This document shows, piece by piece, positions 32,500-44,620 of a stretch of DNA of 64,000 bases (positions are counted from its first letter, which is position 1; each line of letters begins with the position of its first letter). The stretch is from Kappaphycus alvarezii. Its lineage: Eukaryota; Rhodophyta; Florideophyceae; Gigartinales; Solieriaceae. The translations under genes were made by a program, and so were the position numbers. Location: NCBI GenBank assembly GCA_002205965.3, contig NADL03000222.1, forward strand, positions 17,279 through 81,278, in the 5' to 3' direction. The notes under the pieces were generated by a model. That model made no database searches. It worked only from the letters and a program-made list of their open reading frames with translations, and was not told where the DNA came from.

Positions 32500-33590
32500 G
32501 CAACCACGGGCATACTCATCTTTAACTATAGAATGATTCCTATCCAAGGAAAGGGCCAAGAATGGATCATCTCGATAAACGAGACTACCACGAACTCCAC
32601 GTCATCATCCATTTCGACATTAGTATATGCCTATGTTTTTGTACGTTGAACGGACCATTGCTACCTAAAGAAAATTTCCGACCACTAATAAGAGTCTATT
32701 TTCATTCCAAAACGGAGGTTCACGGAAGAAGGTCCAGCTTTTGTGGAGTTAATATATCATTAGTCTATAGGAAGGTTTGGGATGGTAGCTATCATCGATT
32801 TGTCGCAAACTTATCTGAGCATTTTCTGTCCAATTTACGTATTTCTCAAGAACAACCAAGATGCGACTGATAGGTTACGCCTTACTCCCAGATATGGAAT
32901 ACAGACTGGTCCCGTATCCTCTATGGGAACCTTACGTTTCTCCGCTCAGAAACAAAGATCACCTGAAGACCAAGCTCCTCCCGAGACCGCCATGATAATA
33001 CGAGCAGGATTATCAAGTGATCGGGGGGATCATTGAAAAGGGCAAGGCGTAGGGAGCAGCGAGAAAGGTCACCAAGAAGATCAACTCAAACACCGCCTAG
33101 TTCCCCAGGAGGAAAGTATACCTCCTGAATTATTGAACGACTAACCATCTGAAGTTGGCTTCGTGAGATAGCAGAGGAACCTCGAGAAGCAGAAGTAATT
33201 TCCTTTTTTGCCATTAGTATTTCCATGTGCTTCCAAACCATTCACGGGGCGCACCGTACTCGTGAGGACTCAGTCCTTATGTTAAAGTTCTTTTCTTCTT
33301 CATATACCCGTTTCTGACCTGTTCCCAGAAAATTTTCCATACCACGTTTAATACCTCACATTTGGAAGATTCGGAGAGGTAAAACGGGAGGAGGTCATTC
33401 GAGAACACTATGAAACCATACGCCGAATCTACGAAACTCTTGACCAAGGAGATGAGCCCATTGCGCGGTACACAATCTCCCACCATATCGGAAATGAGCT
33501 ACTCATATCCTTACAGTGAACCTTATCTCCCTGATGAATGGATAGAACTCCCACAAGAACTAAGAGAGCATTGAGGTCGAGAAGGGCCGT
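32500..33590 (+). pseudogene. ORF-X, post-integrase region of element B
   Basis: Fragments homologous to ORF-X of element A: MVAIIDLSQTYLSIFCPIYV and FLKNNQD at about 32782-32865, an EDQAPPETAMIIRAGLSSDR stretch at 32955-33030, a hydrophobic run near 33285-33330, and a charged end (VKREEVIREHYETIRRIYET, then YTISHHIGNELLIS) near 33380-33510. Followed by GTGCGAGGGAC and the 3' LTR. Confidence 0.5.
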
Positions 33591-33610
33591 TCGACCTAAG
33601 TGCGAGGGAC

Positions 33611-34253
33611 TGTTAGGCGCGTGCGAAGAGGAACGCATTATTTGTGGCCGTCATCTACAGACGTTTAGTTACTGTACTACCTCTCTTGTCCAAATTTGCT
33701 TATAGTTCCGGGTCCTTCCTCGTTCTCCCTGAATCTCGCTTATCATTACCGCGGTCATCTACACATTTACTCCCATTTTATCTAGATATTTTTATACTGT
33801 ATCTACCCCTCTGAATTGATCTCAAATCAAGTTATTTTTCCTTTTTGCTTACTTCCTCCTCCAAATTCGCTTTTTTTAGGAAAAGGGCGCAAATGTACTA
33901 ATACAAAATCCATTACAGATTTGTTTTACCTATTCCTTATCTATAGAACCTGCCCCAGAAGCATATTTAAACCCCTTTATTCCAAGTTTCAAACATTCTT
34001 GATCATTTTGCTCATCATTCCTCTCCCCTTGCACACCCAAAAAACCATCCATTGCCTCTCACTCCCCAAATCCTACCAAAATGACCAATCTACGCCCCTC
34101 AAAAGCCTTTTCCAAAAATCGCCATCCCCGCCCCCTAAACTCCAGCCCCCTACTCCCTTTCGGAACTTTTGACTTGATGACTAACTACGCCGGCAAAACA
34201 GAAAGAAGTTGATCCAATTCGTGCGTCGCCTTTTATTGAGGATGAGACGGAGG
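33611..34253 (+). mobile_element. Element B 3' LTR, truncated
   Basis: Starts TGTTAGGCGCGTGC right after the purine-rich end GTGCGAGGGAC. Contains TATA1 (CATATTTAAACCCC near 33972) and the internal ATG region (ATGACCAATCTACGCC at 34081). Similarity to other LTRs stops at about 34253 (GATGAGACGGAGGAGG), inside the LTR ORF, where a different repeat begins. Confidence 0.8.
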
Positions 34254-34490
34254 AGGCCAGCCATCAAGCAGGCAGCATTGGACATGACTTCTGCTGCAGC
34301 GGGCCTTTGCATCAAGACCCCGAACCTTTTGTACGTCTCCAGTGCCCAAACAGTCACGTTTCTTACCACAACTGTCACAATTGTCGCTGCTTTCAGTCGT
34401 GGTTTCTCCCCTCAACAGGAGCTCCGCGACCTCGTTACCCGTTTTTTCGTTTAGTCTCCAAATAATGCAGGCGCGAAAGGTTTCTACCCA
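34254..34490 (+). pseudogene. Chimeric relic: KQAALDMT segment joined to nuclease-like C-terminus
   Basis: 34209-34454 is one frame: the LTR ORF start (IQFVRRL) runs into AIKQAALDMTSAAAGLCIKT, then VTIVAAFSRGFSPQQELRD and LVTRFFV. The last part equals RRGSSPQQELRDFVTRF of bases 1-466, and DNA similarity continues to about 34610 (GTACAGTACAGTAT). It shows that the KQAALDMT segment and the nuclease-like relic have been brought together. Confidence 0.45.
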
Positions 34491-34627
34491 CCTCCCGCAT
34501 TCGTAGTTGATTTATGAATACCTTTTGCGCGCTGCTGTGCAACATTGTACAACACGTAAAGATTTTCCACGCATTTCGGACTGTTTTTCGTTTTAAGTAC
34601 AGTACAGTATCATAATGTACTGTATGT

Positions 34628-35090
34628 AAGGTAGGTGTCGAGGGCGCGCGACTGCTTGGAGACAACGAGACGACCGACAACAATATGGTACTCTTGGACA
34701 GGACTGAAACAACCGGCGCCAGCGCGGTAGTGTTCGACGACAGGAGCGATAAGCGCAAATTTTATTCCTCTATGAGAACGTCTTTATGGCTTCTAGACCC
34801 GATCTGGAGAAAAATACACTCTCCTTGGAAACCTAGACATCGTAGCTTTCGACGTCTATGGTAATACATTCGCTTCGAATGGCGAACTAATAGGAGAGGC
34901 AAAAAAGTACTCCATTTCAAGCAAAAATTCTCAGGAATTTCGTCAGGGTAGAAGACCATCAACACGTCATCCGACAACCATTAGAAGTTGGGCTCGAAAT
35001 CGAATAAATTTCTGGTTCCATGAAAGAAATGGATCTCCTTATGAGAAAGCCGGCTTCGAAAACGTTGCAAGATTTGCACTTTGAAGCACT
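34628..35090 (+). pseudogene. Possible gag relic of element E
   Basis: 34628-34800 reads VGVEGARLLGDNETTDNNMV and LLDRTETTGASAVVFDDR. A shifted frame at about 34805-35084 is open for some 90 codons (LGNLDIVAFDVYGNTFASN, then IRSWARNRINFWFHERNG and YEKAGFENVARFAL). YEKAGF also occurs in the gag of elements A-C. Weak evidence beyond open frame and position upstream of the RT of element E. Confidence 0.3.
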
Positions 35091-36689
35091 ACTGCCTGTC
35101 GTCTCGAGGAGCTATAGAATTTCTTAGCCTGCCGTGGAGCTTGGATATACTCAAGCATCAGGCTGACTCAATGAGGCTTTCACTTGAATCGACTCCTTTT
35201 TATTGGCCCTTCAAGCCGAGTCTAAGACGTCTCACCAGTCGGTTTATTACTTCGTTCAGACTCCCGTTCCAGAAACATATAGAACAAAGCGGACTTTGTA
35301 TCTGAAGATCTAACCAGAATTTAATTATTATAAAAAGAAAAAAATGGAAATAACGATGCAGGACCTTCACCGATACAGCAGAGGGGCCTCGAAGGTCCTC
35401 ATTGCTCTTATTGCAACAAGTAAGGTCACAACTCCATCAAATGTGAGAAAAAACCCTCTACAAAACGCTTTGCTCATATTGAGGAAAGAATGGTCATTTA
35501 GAACCCAATTGTCGGTCTGCCGCTAGGCATAAGTCTTCGAGAGATAGCCATACTAACGAACAGGAGGGAAATAGAAAAGCAGGTCAGGCTTATGCAGTCT
35601 TTGAAAGCGACTCAGGCATCGATTTGCTGTCCAACAGGTCATCAAGGCAACTAAGGAAATTCCCGAGTTCAAGGCCTTCCTAAAACAGCGAAAATACAGT
35701 AATATTCCGATATCCTTTCTCGTAAATAGTCTGCAGCAATCCATAGCTACTCGTTCACTCCTATTTTACTCCTTCACTCTCTCTGGTAGAATAAGTCCGT
35801 AATTTGAATCGCAGAAGGAAGCCAAAAAAAAGAACCACGCAAAAAACTTCGAATAATCAAGAGTACGTGAGTAAATACGACGTTTTGTCAGAACTTGGGA
35901 ATCCCAATTTCGGTCTGACATTTTCGCCAGCTACTTCGTAAGAAGACAGATGGAGCTACCAAAATAATGTGCCATTTACTCGTGAAGTTGTCGGTACTGC
36001 GCCTCGCAGTCGTGTCCAACAGTGTGTTTCGCCTACTAAACATCGTACAAATTAAGGTTTACGGTACTGAATTATGTGCTTTGCTTTAAACTGGGTCTGT
36101 GCCAAACGTGGTGGCCACCATTTTGTCTCTACATTCATATCTATCGCCGAATTTTAAGTCAAGGAGGGTAATTGTGGCTAATGGAGAAAGTTCATCTTGT
36201 TTCGCCTCATTGCTGAATATTGCTACCACCTTAGGAGGGAAATAGCAAAGTTGTACCAATGTCTTGTCTAGAGGTCTCTATTTAACTTTATAATTAGAAT
36301 TCCTGCACTCGCATCTATTTGCGCGAGCCCATAAATTACAACATAGGGTTTGGACCTGCACATCAAGGCCAAAGAAGTCGTGCTGCTGCTCGAACGTGAC
36401 GCAAAGCAACTGACAAGAGGCTCTTCGAAGGCGAAGATATCGACACTCCGAACGAAGATTTCACATCCGATTCGAACGATAGAATGGATACATCAGATTC
36501 GTCCCGAAAAAGAATGAGCTTTGTCCATCGGTGGAGATTGTGGTAAAACAGGGAGAGTAGAAGCTTTTTGACGGATTATTCACCACCTCTGAAGAATAAG
36601 ATGAGGTTCGTGGTGCTTTGAAATCTTCTATAACTCTTCTTCATGAAAAGGCCAGGCGCGAATAAACGATTCTCTCCGAAGCAATGCAA
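35091..36689 (+). other. Unassigned interior of element E
   Basis: By position this would hold zinc knuckles and protease. I find neither a CCHC pattern nor a D-T/S-G motif. The minus-strand frame at 36576-36911 is a shadow of the RT start. Confidence 0.25.
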
Positions 36690-37310
36690 TCGTCGCTTGA
36701 AAGATTGACATTCTCTGTCTCGCCTTGGTTCCAGTTGAACACAGGTTTGAGCTAAAGGAATACAATCTAGTCTACCACACAACTCTTCGCTTGGCTCTTC
36801 ATCACAATGATAGGTTCCGAGAAGAACTGATAAAATCATGACAGCAGTTATTAATAGCGCAGCGTCCTCTTCTTGGTCCTTTCCTCTGGTAGCTGCCTCG
36901 AAGAAGTACATAAATCTCAGATTACGTGTTTAATACTGCACTTTGATCCGTAAGATGACAACTGATCGTTGGCCTTTTCCCAAGATAGAAGAAGTAATCG
37001 ATGACCTAAATGGTATTTCGGTGCTAACTACCCTCGAGATGTTCGCGGGATACTGCCAGGCTCGCATGAGCGAAACGTAAAGGGAGAGGAATACCTTTGT
37101 TTACCGTTATGGGACGTTCAAGTTTAAGGTGATGCCCGTTTGTCTCATGAATGCGCCATCAACACTTCAGCTCATGATAGAATATGTTCTGCGGGAAATT
37201 TCCTTTGCAAGCGGCTCAATGGACAATTTTGTCATCTTTTTTAACTCCATTGAGGAGAATTTGGATCATTTGCGCAGTTTGCTTGGCCTTGTCATTCATT
37301 AACGCCGTTT
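36690..37310 (+). pseudogene. Reverse transcriptase of element E, decayed
   Basis: About 36730-36850 reads HRFELKEYNLVYHTTLRLAL, the region before RT motif 1. 36958-37080 reads WPFPKIEEVIDDLNGISVL, TTLEMFAGYCQARMSE (the Asp of the D-x-x-x-GY motif is Glu), then TAA. 37090-37180 reads VYRYGTFKFKVMPVCLMNAP (FGLMNAP with Phe-Gly to Val-Cys). The YIDD box is degraded to MDNFVIF. Inactive. Confidence 0.75.
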
Positions 37311-37319
37311 CATTTTGGT

Positions 37320-37870
37320 CTTTGCCGAGATTTCCGCCGCATTACATGCTTATATGTCTGGCAGTAAAGATTTACACATGAAGAAGGAAATGATGGAAGC
37401 ATTAGAGACTTTAAAAGAGAAGCCCACTACTTCACAGGTTCTGGTATTTTCAGGCCTCGATTCCGCGATTCTAGTGGAAACTGACAGTTCAAGCATGGCA
37501 GTAGAGGTGGTCCTCGCCAAAAAAAAGGAAGATAGAAAAATGTACCCGGTGTAGTACGCTAGCTGCACCAGGGATTCGGCTGAAGAGAACTGTCTGCATA
37601 TCAAAAGGAAGCTCTGACGGTAATGTTTGGATTGCGGAAGTTTCAAGTATATTTGTTGTCGATAAAAAAATTCAGGTCAGTCACTGATCATCAAGACTTT
37701 CCCTACGCCTTTAAAAAGAAATATATCAATGGAATGTTGGATTTCATTTCCTCCTGCTTACGAGCTAGAAGTCTAGTTCACGCCGGCCGCATATAATGGT
37801 GCCGCAGACTACCTGTCGCGAGCCGTCCCTATTTGTTCAACACCATTCTCAGGCGTCGACGATATATACT
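37320..37870 (+). pseudogene. RNase H of element E, decayed
   Basis: 37430-37550 reads VLVFSGLDSAILVETDSSSM and AVEVVLAKKKEDRKMYPV then TAG, matching the first catalytic Asp block of RNase H. TRDSAEENCLHIKRK and a VTDHQ-like codon run follow. The GAADYLSRAV end is at about 37797-37826. Confidence 0.7.
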
Positions 37871-37899
37871 TGATTGTTACAGTTGGTTCAGTCCATTTC

Positions 37900-39040
37900 G
37901 TGGAGAGCCGTGCAATAGAATCTCATCTTACTGAGGTCGCTCGTCATCTATGGAATTTTAAGATCGAAGAAGAAGACGGAAACAAGAGTATTGAAATCAA
38001 GCGTATATCGAAGCGCTTCACAGTTTGGGAGACTAAACTTCTAGGACGCACGAAATTAGGACTCAATACTGTCCTCTTTTCCGAGAATAGGACGTTGATA
38101 TTCCACAGCTTCCATGATAGTATTTGGCACTTGGACACTGAAACACGAATAAGTTTGTTTCTGACCGCTACTGGTGGCTATATGTGCATACGGACATCAA
38201 AAAGTACGTAAGAAGATGTGAGGGATGTCATAAGACAAAACGGGATCCACCCTGCCATACAAGCGTGAAAATTCCGGTGTCAAATATAATCAAGATTTAT
38301 TCGTTCGAGCTCCTCGGGAAGCTTCCGAAGTCTAAGAGCAGGAAGAAGTTTTTGCACATTGCTTTAGATAATGTCACTGGTTTTCCAATAACTTTGCCCG
38401 CCAAAAGTAAGTCGGTCAGACCTGTTGCTCAGTTTATAGAGAAAGAAATTTTGTTCCATTTTGGTCCCCAAAGACCACTGTATCCGATAACGCCGGATTC
38501 TTCACAGCTGCTTCTCTTTTCAATTTCTTTTAGGTAAACGAGGAATCGCTTGGAGCTCTGCTTCGGCCTACTACCCCATGTAGAATGGCAAGGCCGAGAG
38601 TGGTATGTGCTATCAAGATTGCCGTCAAAAAAATGGTCCTAAGCCAGGATATGGACTGCAAGGATAGTCTGCCGAACTTTTTGTATGGATACCACCATCT
38701 TTGTCTTCCCTCCGGAGCATCTTCTTTCGAGTTGATATACGAAGACGTGGAACGCATGGAATCACCAGATGGTCTAGCTCTCTTTTCCAACGCCTCGGAG
38801 AAAAATAAAACGATTGCGGTTACAAGCAAACGTGTCATTCCGAACATGAAAAAAGGATGACCAGGAGTTTGTATTAAGAAATAAAGTCTTCGCATAATTT
38901 TCAAGGTTCAATTTCGGCGAGTGGGTCCTTATCGTGGATTGGGAGGCCTTGCAGACAACATTTAAGTGGCCAGCTCCCAAGTTCAGATACTTCGGGCCAT
39001 GCTAGACATGTAACAGAGATTACGCAAGGTATTGGCTGGC
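37900..39040 (+). pseudogene. Integrase of element E, decayed; first catalytic Asp absent
   Basis: Zinc domain: IFHSFHDSIWHLDTETR, then VHTDIKKYVRRCEGCHKTKR at 38184-38245 (HHCC pattern). Core: SFELLGKLPKSKSRKKFLHI, where family members have Asp before the hydrophobic-Gly-Pro turn but here Phe-Glu stands, then DNVTGFPITLPAKS. The second Asp block TVSDNAGFFTAASLF is out of frame near 38480-38520; the Glu block NGKAES is near 38585-38600. C-terminal FGEWVLIVDWEALQTTFKWP at 38913-38972. Confidence 0.75.
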
Positions 39041-42000
39041 CTAGTTTGATAGACGCCCTTCCCACCGTACAATTCACGAGAGGGGTTTGGTTCCTTTTGT
39101 AGTTCGCCCCATCAACCTCCAAAACTACTGCACTTCATTCTCGTTAATCATAACGGTCGTGGTGTTCCCTTGAGCAGAAGTTTTCCCCTGTTTTGTTTGA
39201 ATACCAAGGTTTGTTCTGTTGTTTTGATATTGTTCGAATGATTTATTTTGTCTTTTTTGCTTAACAGCCACGTTTAAAAGACCACCATTGATCACTCTTA
39301 CGTTGTTAATGGATAAAATTTTAAGAATAATCAAGCTCGCCTGAGAAATTTAGAAGAAATGAAGTGCAAAGTAAAATTCAGTTGATAGATAAGGCTTTTT
39401 TACCGAGACAAATTTCGAATTGTTGTCATTGTTGATCCCAAAATTGTTCTCGTATGCAGTCCAAAATTCATACTGAACTTCGTATGAATTCACCCTTGAC
39501 GGAAAAATAAATATTAGGACTAATCTTAGTTTAAAAGAAGTAGCCAGCTTCTTTTATTTTTCAAATAATCTATTCTGACCTTGATATGCAGTTATAAAGA
39601 TCCTCGAAGTAGGCGCAATGCGAATTTATGCGTAGGCGACAACCTTTTAACTTCTTTAAACGCGTTTGTATTCGACTACTTTTGTCTAAATCGCTCAGAC
39701 AGATCTGCAACTCAAGGAAAAGGCTTTAACAAGACTTCAAAAATATGAAGAGTAAAAGAAGATTCATTCGATCAAGCAAGTGTTGTTCATGGCATGAATA
39801 AAACGTGAAAGGAAATATTTTAGAAATATTTGGGGACTCCATTACTAAGTCATTTATATTCTTTCAAAGATTTTATGACACTGTTAGCTCTCCGGAAATC
39901 TTTTTCGCTTTCGATACCTAAGTCTGAACGCATTATTACACCTTAATGCATTGAATTTCCCCAGCGTTAATGTGCGAAACTGTGAATAACGATCCGATTG
40001 AATGTCTTTCGAATAAAATGCGTTTTTTACACTTATTCACTGAAGAAGAGGCCCATATGTCCTTTATTCACTCGGTGTCGAGAGTAAATGCGGCAATAAG
40101 CAACTAATTTGTAGAGAAATTGTGCAAAGCAGACATCGTTTCCAAAATATAGCATACGCGAGGAAAATAGGGTTGCACAATTTACTTTTACTCGGTAGTA
40201 TTGGAAAAATAATAGCTTTATTAAACATATTTCTACAAAAATCTTAAAATTCCGACTTTTCTAGTCAATTTCTACCAACTGGTACGGCTTGAGTATCTTT
40301 AGAATTTTCTTCATTTGAAAACTTTTCATTGGCTGCGGTGATAAAATTGTCGGGGGCATTGTCAATTCGCAATCGCTATACGTAAATTCAAAATCCCCGC
40401 AACAGGCGTGGATTATCTATCGATTGACGGGGATGTCTCAGATCGCAATTTTGCACCAGAGCTGATTACTTATAGTGTTCAACAGATCTTTTTAAATATT
40501 AAAAGCATGAGTTTCGAGAAGTAATATCATTACATTGGCAACCAAAAGTAAGGAAAATCTTCATGCGACCATCTTCACCATAGAAAATCTGGAAATTCCA
40601 GTTTGCAATGGCTGCTTTCTTGACTGTTCCAAACTTTTTTGAATTCAAAGTAGATAGATAGAGAAGGACAGTGTTGTATTTCACTTTACAGACTTTACAG
40701 CTTCACACGAATTCATTTCATCTCTTCTAAACATTGTAGAGTCAAACCACTGGTAACCTTGCAACCAGGGCTACTAGGCACTTCGCTGTCACTACACTTT
40801 CCTTAAAATTCTGAACACAACGTTTAACCCCATTGGTACACTTGGAATAGTTACGGGCAAGTTGCATACTGGGATACTGTATCATTGCTTTGCCAATCAA
40901 AAATTGCCTTACTATCCCATGCCACCTGGACCAATGTGTTTCTTATTTCTTATCAGAGTGTTTCACTTGTGCAAAATACAAATATGAAAGCGCTACTTAA
41001 GATACAGACAGGGCTATTTACGGGAATAATTGCATTCGCTACTGTGAGCTTTCAGTTTGCTTTACTTCGTATCCATCTTCAGATATCAACAAGTTAAAAC
41101 CATCCGGCATCTCTTTTTTAAAATAATATGATTATATTACTTATTGTGTGATTTGCCTACTACAGAAATACGTTCAACTTGCTGGTATCAGCAACAAGTT
41201 TCACCAAATATTCATCAAGATATCTAGGGAACCTTTTTCTGATCCTTGTCGATAAATCTAAAACTGCTGCAGGATGCAGATTTGTTTGCGGCATAGAAAC
41301 AGAATTGTAATCGTTTTGAAATAATTTTCAGCTGACGACTATTCACTCATTGGTGGGGTAAGTCGAAGTCTATTCATCATTTTCATATCTATTTCAGTCA
41401 ACTGCCTGATGAAAAAGTGAAAATGTGCAAAATAATAATCGACACTTAGTTGGACAGTCATGTATAGCTATTTAGGTAATGAACAGTGGCTAAACGACGA
41501 AGGAGAATGATAGAGCGGACGGTAATATTTTTGCAACTTCTTTAGCTACTGGTTCCGGTCCTTATAGTAGCCGAGGTAGGATTCTTCAGATCTCGAATGA
41601 GCTAATGGACACTTAAATTTTTGTCAGCATCGTTTTATTACTCAGGAAGAAAGAGCTGTGAGGCATAAATTGAGTTGGTCGAATTCATTATTTAAAAATC
41701 TCCTTGAAATGCATATAATGGTGACCTGAGTTGTAACTGGGGCCATTAGCTGTGAAATTGACGTTTCAAAGATTTCTGTTAAGGAAAGGTTGAAATGTTT
41801 GTCCTCTGGAAATTAAATATCTCTGTAGCATGAATTTAATAACGGAGAACTATGAGGATATTTCACGAATACAGTATTACAGCCGAAAAGGTATACAAAA
41901 TATAGCATAAACCAGGCATACTGTTGCAAATCAACATTATGCCACGTAGAAAGCACCTAAACCATTTTCTACAGCAATTGAAATTCTCCTTTTGCCGAAT

Positions 42001-42540
42001 AAACTCCTCTGGTAGCTTCTAGAACAAATGTTTACTTCTAACCATGATTCATTATTTTTCTTTTGTTGTGTAAACGTGATTCGGTTGTCAGTACGCAAGA
42101 CATTTAATAGATATTTTGGCCCCCATCTGTAACAATAACTATACATAAAGCACGGTGTTACCAACATTCTCACAATAATTAATACCGCACCAAATAAGTG
42201 GAAACTATGGGGTAAATTAGGTTGATTAAATGGGTTTAAAATAGGTTAGCCCATTGGCTGCAGTTTATTTGCCGGAAAAAATTTCTGATTGACATCATCG
42301 GAATGAAAGTGTGAATCTACCCTATACTGATCTTTCGCAGCGGCACAGTGCTTGTGGCGCTATCAAGGAAGCCTTTATACCTAGGCGTCTCATTGCGTAA
42401 AAGCTTTATCACATATTTGGTCGAATTTATACACTTCTTCCCCATTTCCTGTTAGTGTAAATGCTTTCTTTCTCCTCTTCTGACAGCCTCGAGATGGAAA
42501 AGACGCTTACGGAATTCCGTTGCTGTATTTTGCTGTACAA
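39041..42540. other. AT-rich, no gene supported
   Basis: Only short open frames (up to about 70 codons) with no recognisable motif; no LTR similarity. Confidence 0.55.
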
Positions 42541-42730
42541 ATTAGAGCTTTACCGTTACGATTATGCACCGTACAGTACTGTAAGCATGAGATGATCAGC
42601 TTTAGATCAGCTAAAGCAGTTTTAAGGTTAGTATCCCACCGTCGTCGACATGGCTTATGGAAAATTCCTCGATCATCCGGAAGCTCCAGTCGACTCTCTT
42701 CGCTGTCTATATAAGCCCCAGTCTCCCTTT
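42541..42730 (+). repeat. LTR-like promoter block, copy 1
   Basis: AGCTTTACCGTTACGATTAT then GCACCGTACAGTACTGTAAG, followed 120 bases later by CTATATAAGCCCCAG and a CT-rich leader (42760-42930). Resembles the block at 44338. Confidence 0.35.
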
Positions 42731-44337
42731 ATGTTCTGTATGAGTAAAGTCCCTCATCACACTCTCTCGTCTCAACTCACTTTCTTGGTCACTCACTTAT
42801 TACCCTCTCACTGTCTATTCACTATACTTCTTCTTCCTTCCTTTTCTCTATCTCGCTTTATCTTCTCTTTCTCTCCATCATTTCTTGCCATATCGCTCCT
42901 AAGCTCTCATTTTACTTTTTTTCAGCTCTAAGCTATCATTACTTTTAGTGGATCTATTTAGTCCACTATTTTCATTCCTATTTTCCACTCTGAGACAACA
43001 TACTCACTGACACTATTTGAATTGAGCAGATATCCGCCAAATTCTACGTTACATTACACGAAATCCATGTGCTCCTTTTAAGTGCTTCCCCAGTGTCTTA
43101 GGTGTCTCTTAGCTACCCTCTCTTTCCCGCCCTTCCCACTGAAGTAAACCATTATCTCTCTCACGCACACATTCATAGGTGGGATGTGGATTGCTTCCAT
43201 CGTGGGCGTTTAGAAGGCTTATCACAGGAAAAGATTATTCAAAAGTCTTCTTTATTCTTTCTAGAAAGATATAAAGGTCCGAGAACAGAAAATTAGTGTC
43301 AGAGAAGATTCTAAGTAAGCCGTACCGTTACCAAAAAATGATTTTATTCTCTATAAATGCTATTTCGCTCAGTTAGCGATCTTTCTAGCCCTATGAGGAA
43401 GAAAAATCTTCCTGATGCATTCATATAGTACAAAGTCAAGTGCAATTTCCTCTCTAGTGGTCAAATTGTTTTAAACCATATTAGAGGTCTTTATTTGCTC
43501 TTAACGTTTCATATTCTCCAACTACTAGTGCGTTAATACATTAGCTGCGAGTCACCCTGCAGGTATTCTTCACGCTCCGCAGGCTGAACGCAACTAGATG
43601 TCTTTCTTCAACCCACCACTATTTACTCCCGTGTTTAGTATCTCCCATAGAGGTCAGCAAGTCGGAACGCTGAAAACGTTTTTTCTATTTGTAGTGCAAT
43701 ATTACGAAGTCTCTTAGCCATATTCAGTTCGTGGTCAATAAGTGCCTACCGCCCGTTAGGACCTCCCTAAAGCACGAACCTCCTCAGATTTTCCAATGGT
43801 GTATGTAAAGCCACCCGTGACCATTTTGGTAAAATTACTGCGTTTACTTCATCTACCAAAACTGCCATGCAGAGCGCAGGCCTCTCCCGACGAGTAGTTT
43901 TTTCTTGCTCATGCTCTTTTATACAGACTAATTCAGCTAAATAAGTCCTCATATTTTTTAATATTTCTAATTTTCTCTTACGATGCCTCTGTATTGATAT
44001 AAATGGATCTGAGAATATTTTTTCGGTAATTTATACGTATCAAACTGCAGCGGTAAGATTCTCCTTTTTACATTGATCGTTGGAGGATAAATTTCAAAAA
44101 TAATTTCCAAACTTTCCACCGAATCCGTATCGATCTGAAATTATGGCGTAGTTTCGCATAAATTCGGCTCATTTCTCCTTTTCATGTATCAAGTTCTTTC
44201 GTTTTGATACTTTAACTAAAAAATTACGAGTTAACGTGAAAAGAAAATTCGAACATATCTTTGATCTGCCGCGTAGAACAAGTCACACGGGTAAGCTTCA
44301 TCGGTACACAGTCAGCACCTTTCATGATGGACACAAA
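42731..44337. other. CT-rich leader then AT-rich sequence, no gene seen
   Basis: 42760-42930 is pyrimidine-rich with open frames that are low-complexity (Phe/Ser/Leu). Nothing further recognised up to 44337. Confidence 0.4.
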
Positions 44338-44620
44338 GACAGCTTACCGTTATGCACCCTACACCCACTGCCGTAGCTGCATATGATTAATTTTGGCCAC
44401 CGAGATGATTACTAAGTAGCATGTATACCGCTTGCCCGAGAAAAATTGGTTTATGATCAAAATCTGTTCAAGAGGGCTATATAATCGCCAACTTGGAAAT
44501 CTCTGGCGCAACTCCTAGATTCTCAATTCATTGCTTGTTCTGCCGTCTCTCGCCCTCTCTTCCTCTTTCATTGCCCAATAAAAAGCCATTTTAGTTCTTG
44601 GTGTCATTTGCTTTAAATTA
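44338..44620 (+). repeat. LTR-like promoter block, copy 2
   Basis: AGCTTACCGTTATGCACCCT then CTGCCGTAGCTGCATATGAT parallels copy 1 at 42541. GGGCTATATAATCGCC at 44464-44479 is followed by a CT-rich leader. A 107-codon frame (44621-44944) lies downstream but has no recognised domain. Confidence 0.35.

Larger units (their letters stand above)
27942..34253 (+). mobile_element. Ty3/gypsy element B (plus strand, decayed)
   Basis: 5'-truncated: it starts inside gag at the head-to-head junction with element A and runs through pro, RT, RNase H, integrase and ORF-X into a truncated 3' LTR. Compared with element C it differs mostly by single-base losses (for example 30343, 30418 and 30625), so its protein content is clear but no domain is open throughout. 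Confidence 0.85.
34628..39040 (+). mobile_element. Ty3/gypsy element E, diverged relic
   Basis: Separate lineage from A-D at DNA level but the same domain order: RT, RNase H, integrase. The integrase C-terminal motif FGEWVLIVDWEALQTTFKWP parallels FGSKVLVVHGKAMQQAVKWP of elements A/B, so it belongs to the same clade. I found no LTRs for it; the ends are approximate. Confidence 0.6.

Noticed and set aside
36576-36911. 111-codon minus ORF
   Set aside because: It is antisense to the start of element E reverse transcriptase (HRFELKEYN...).
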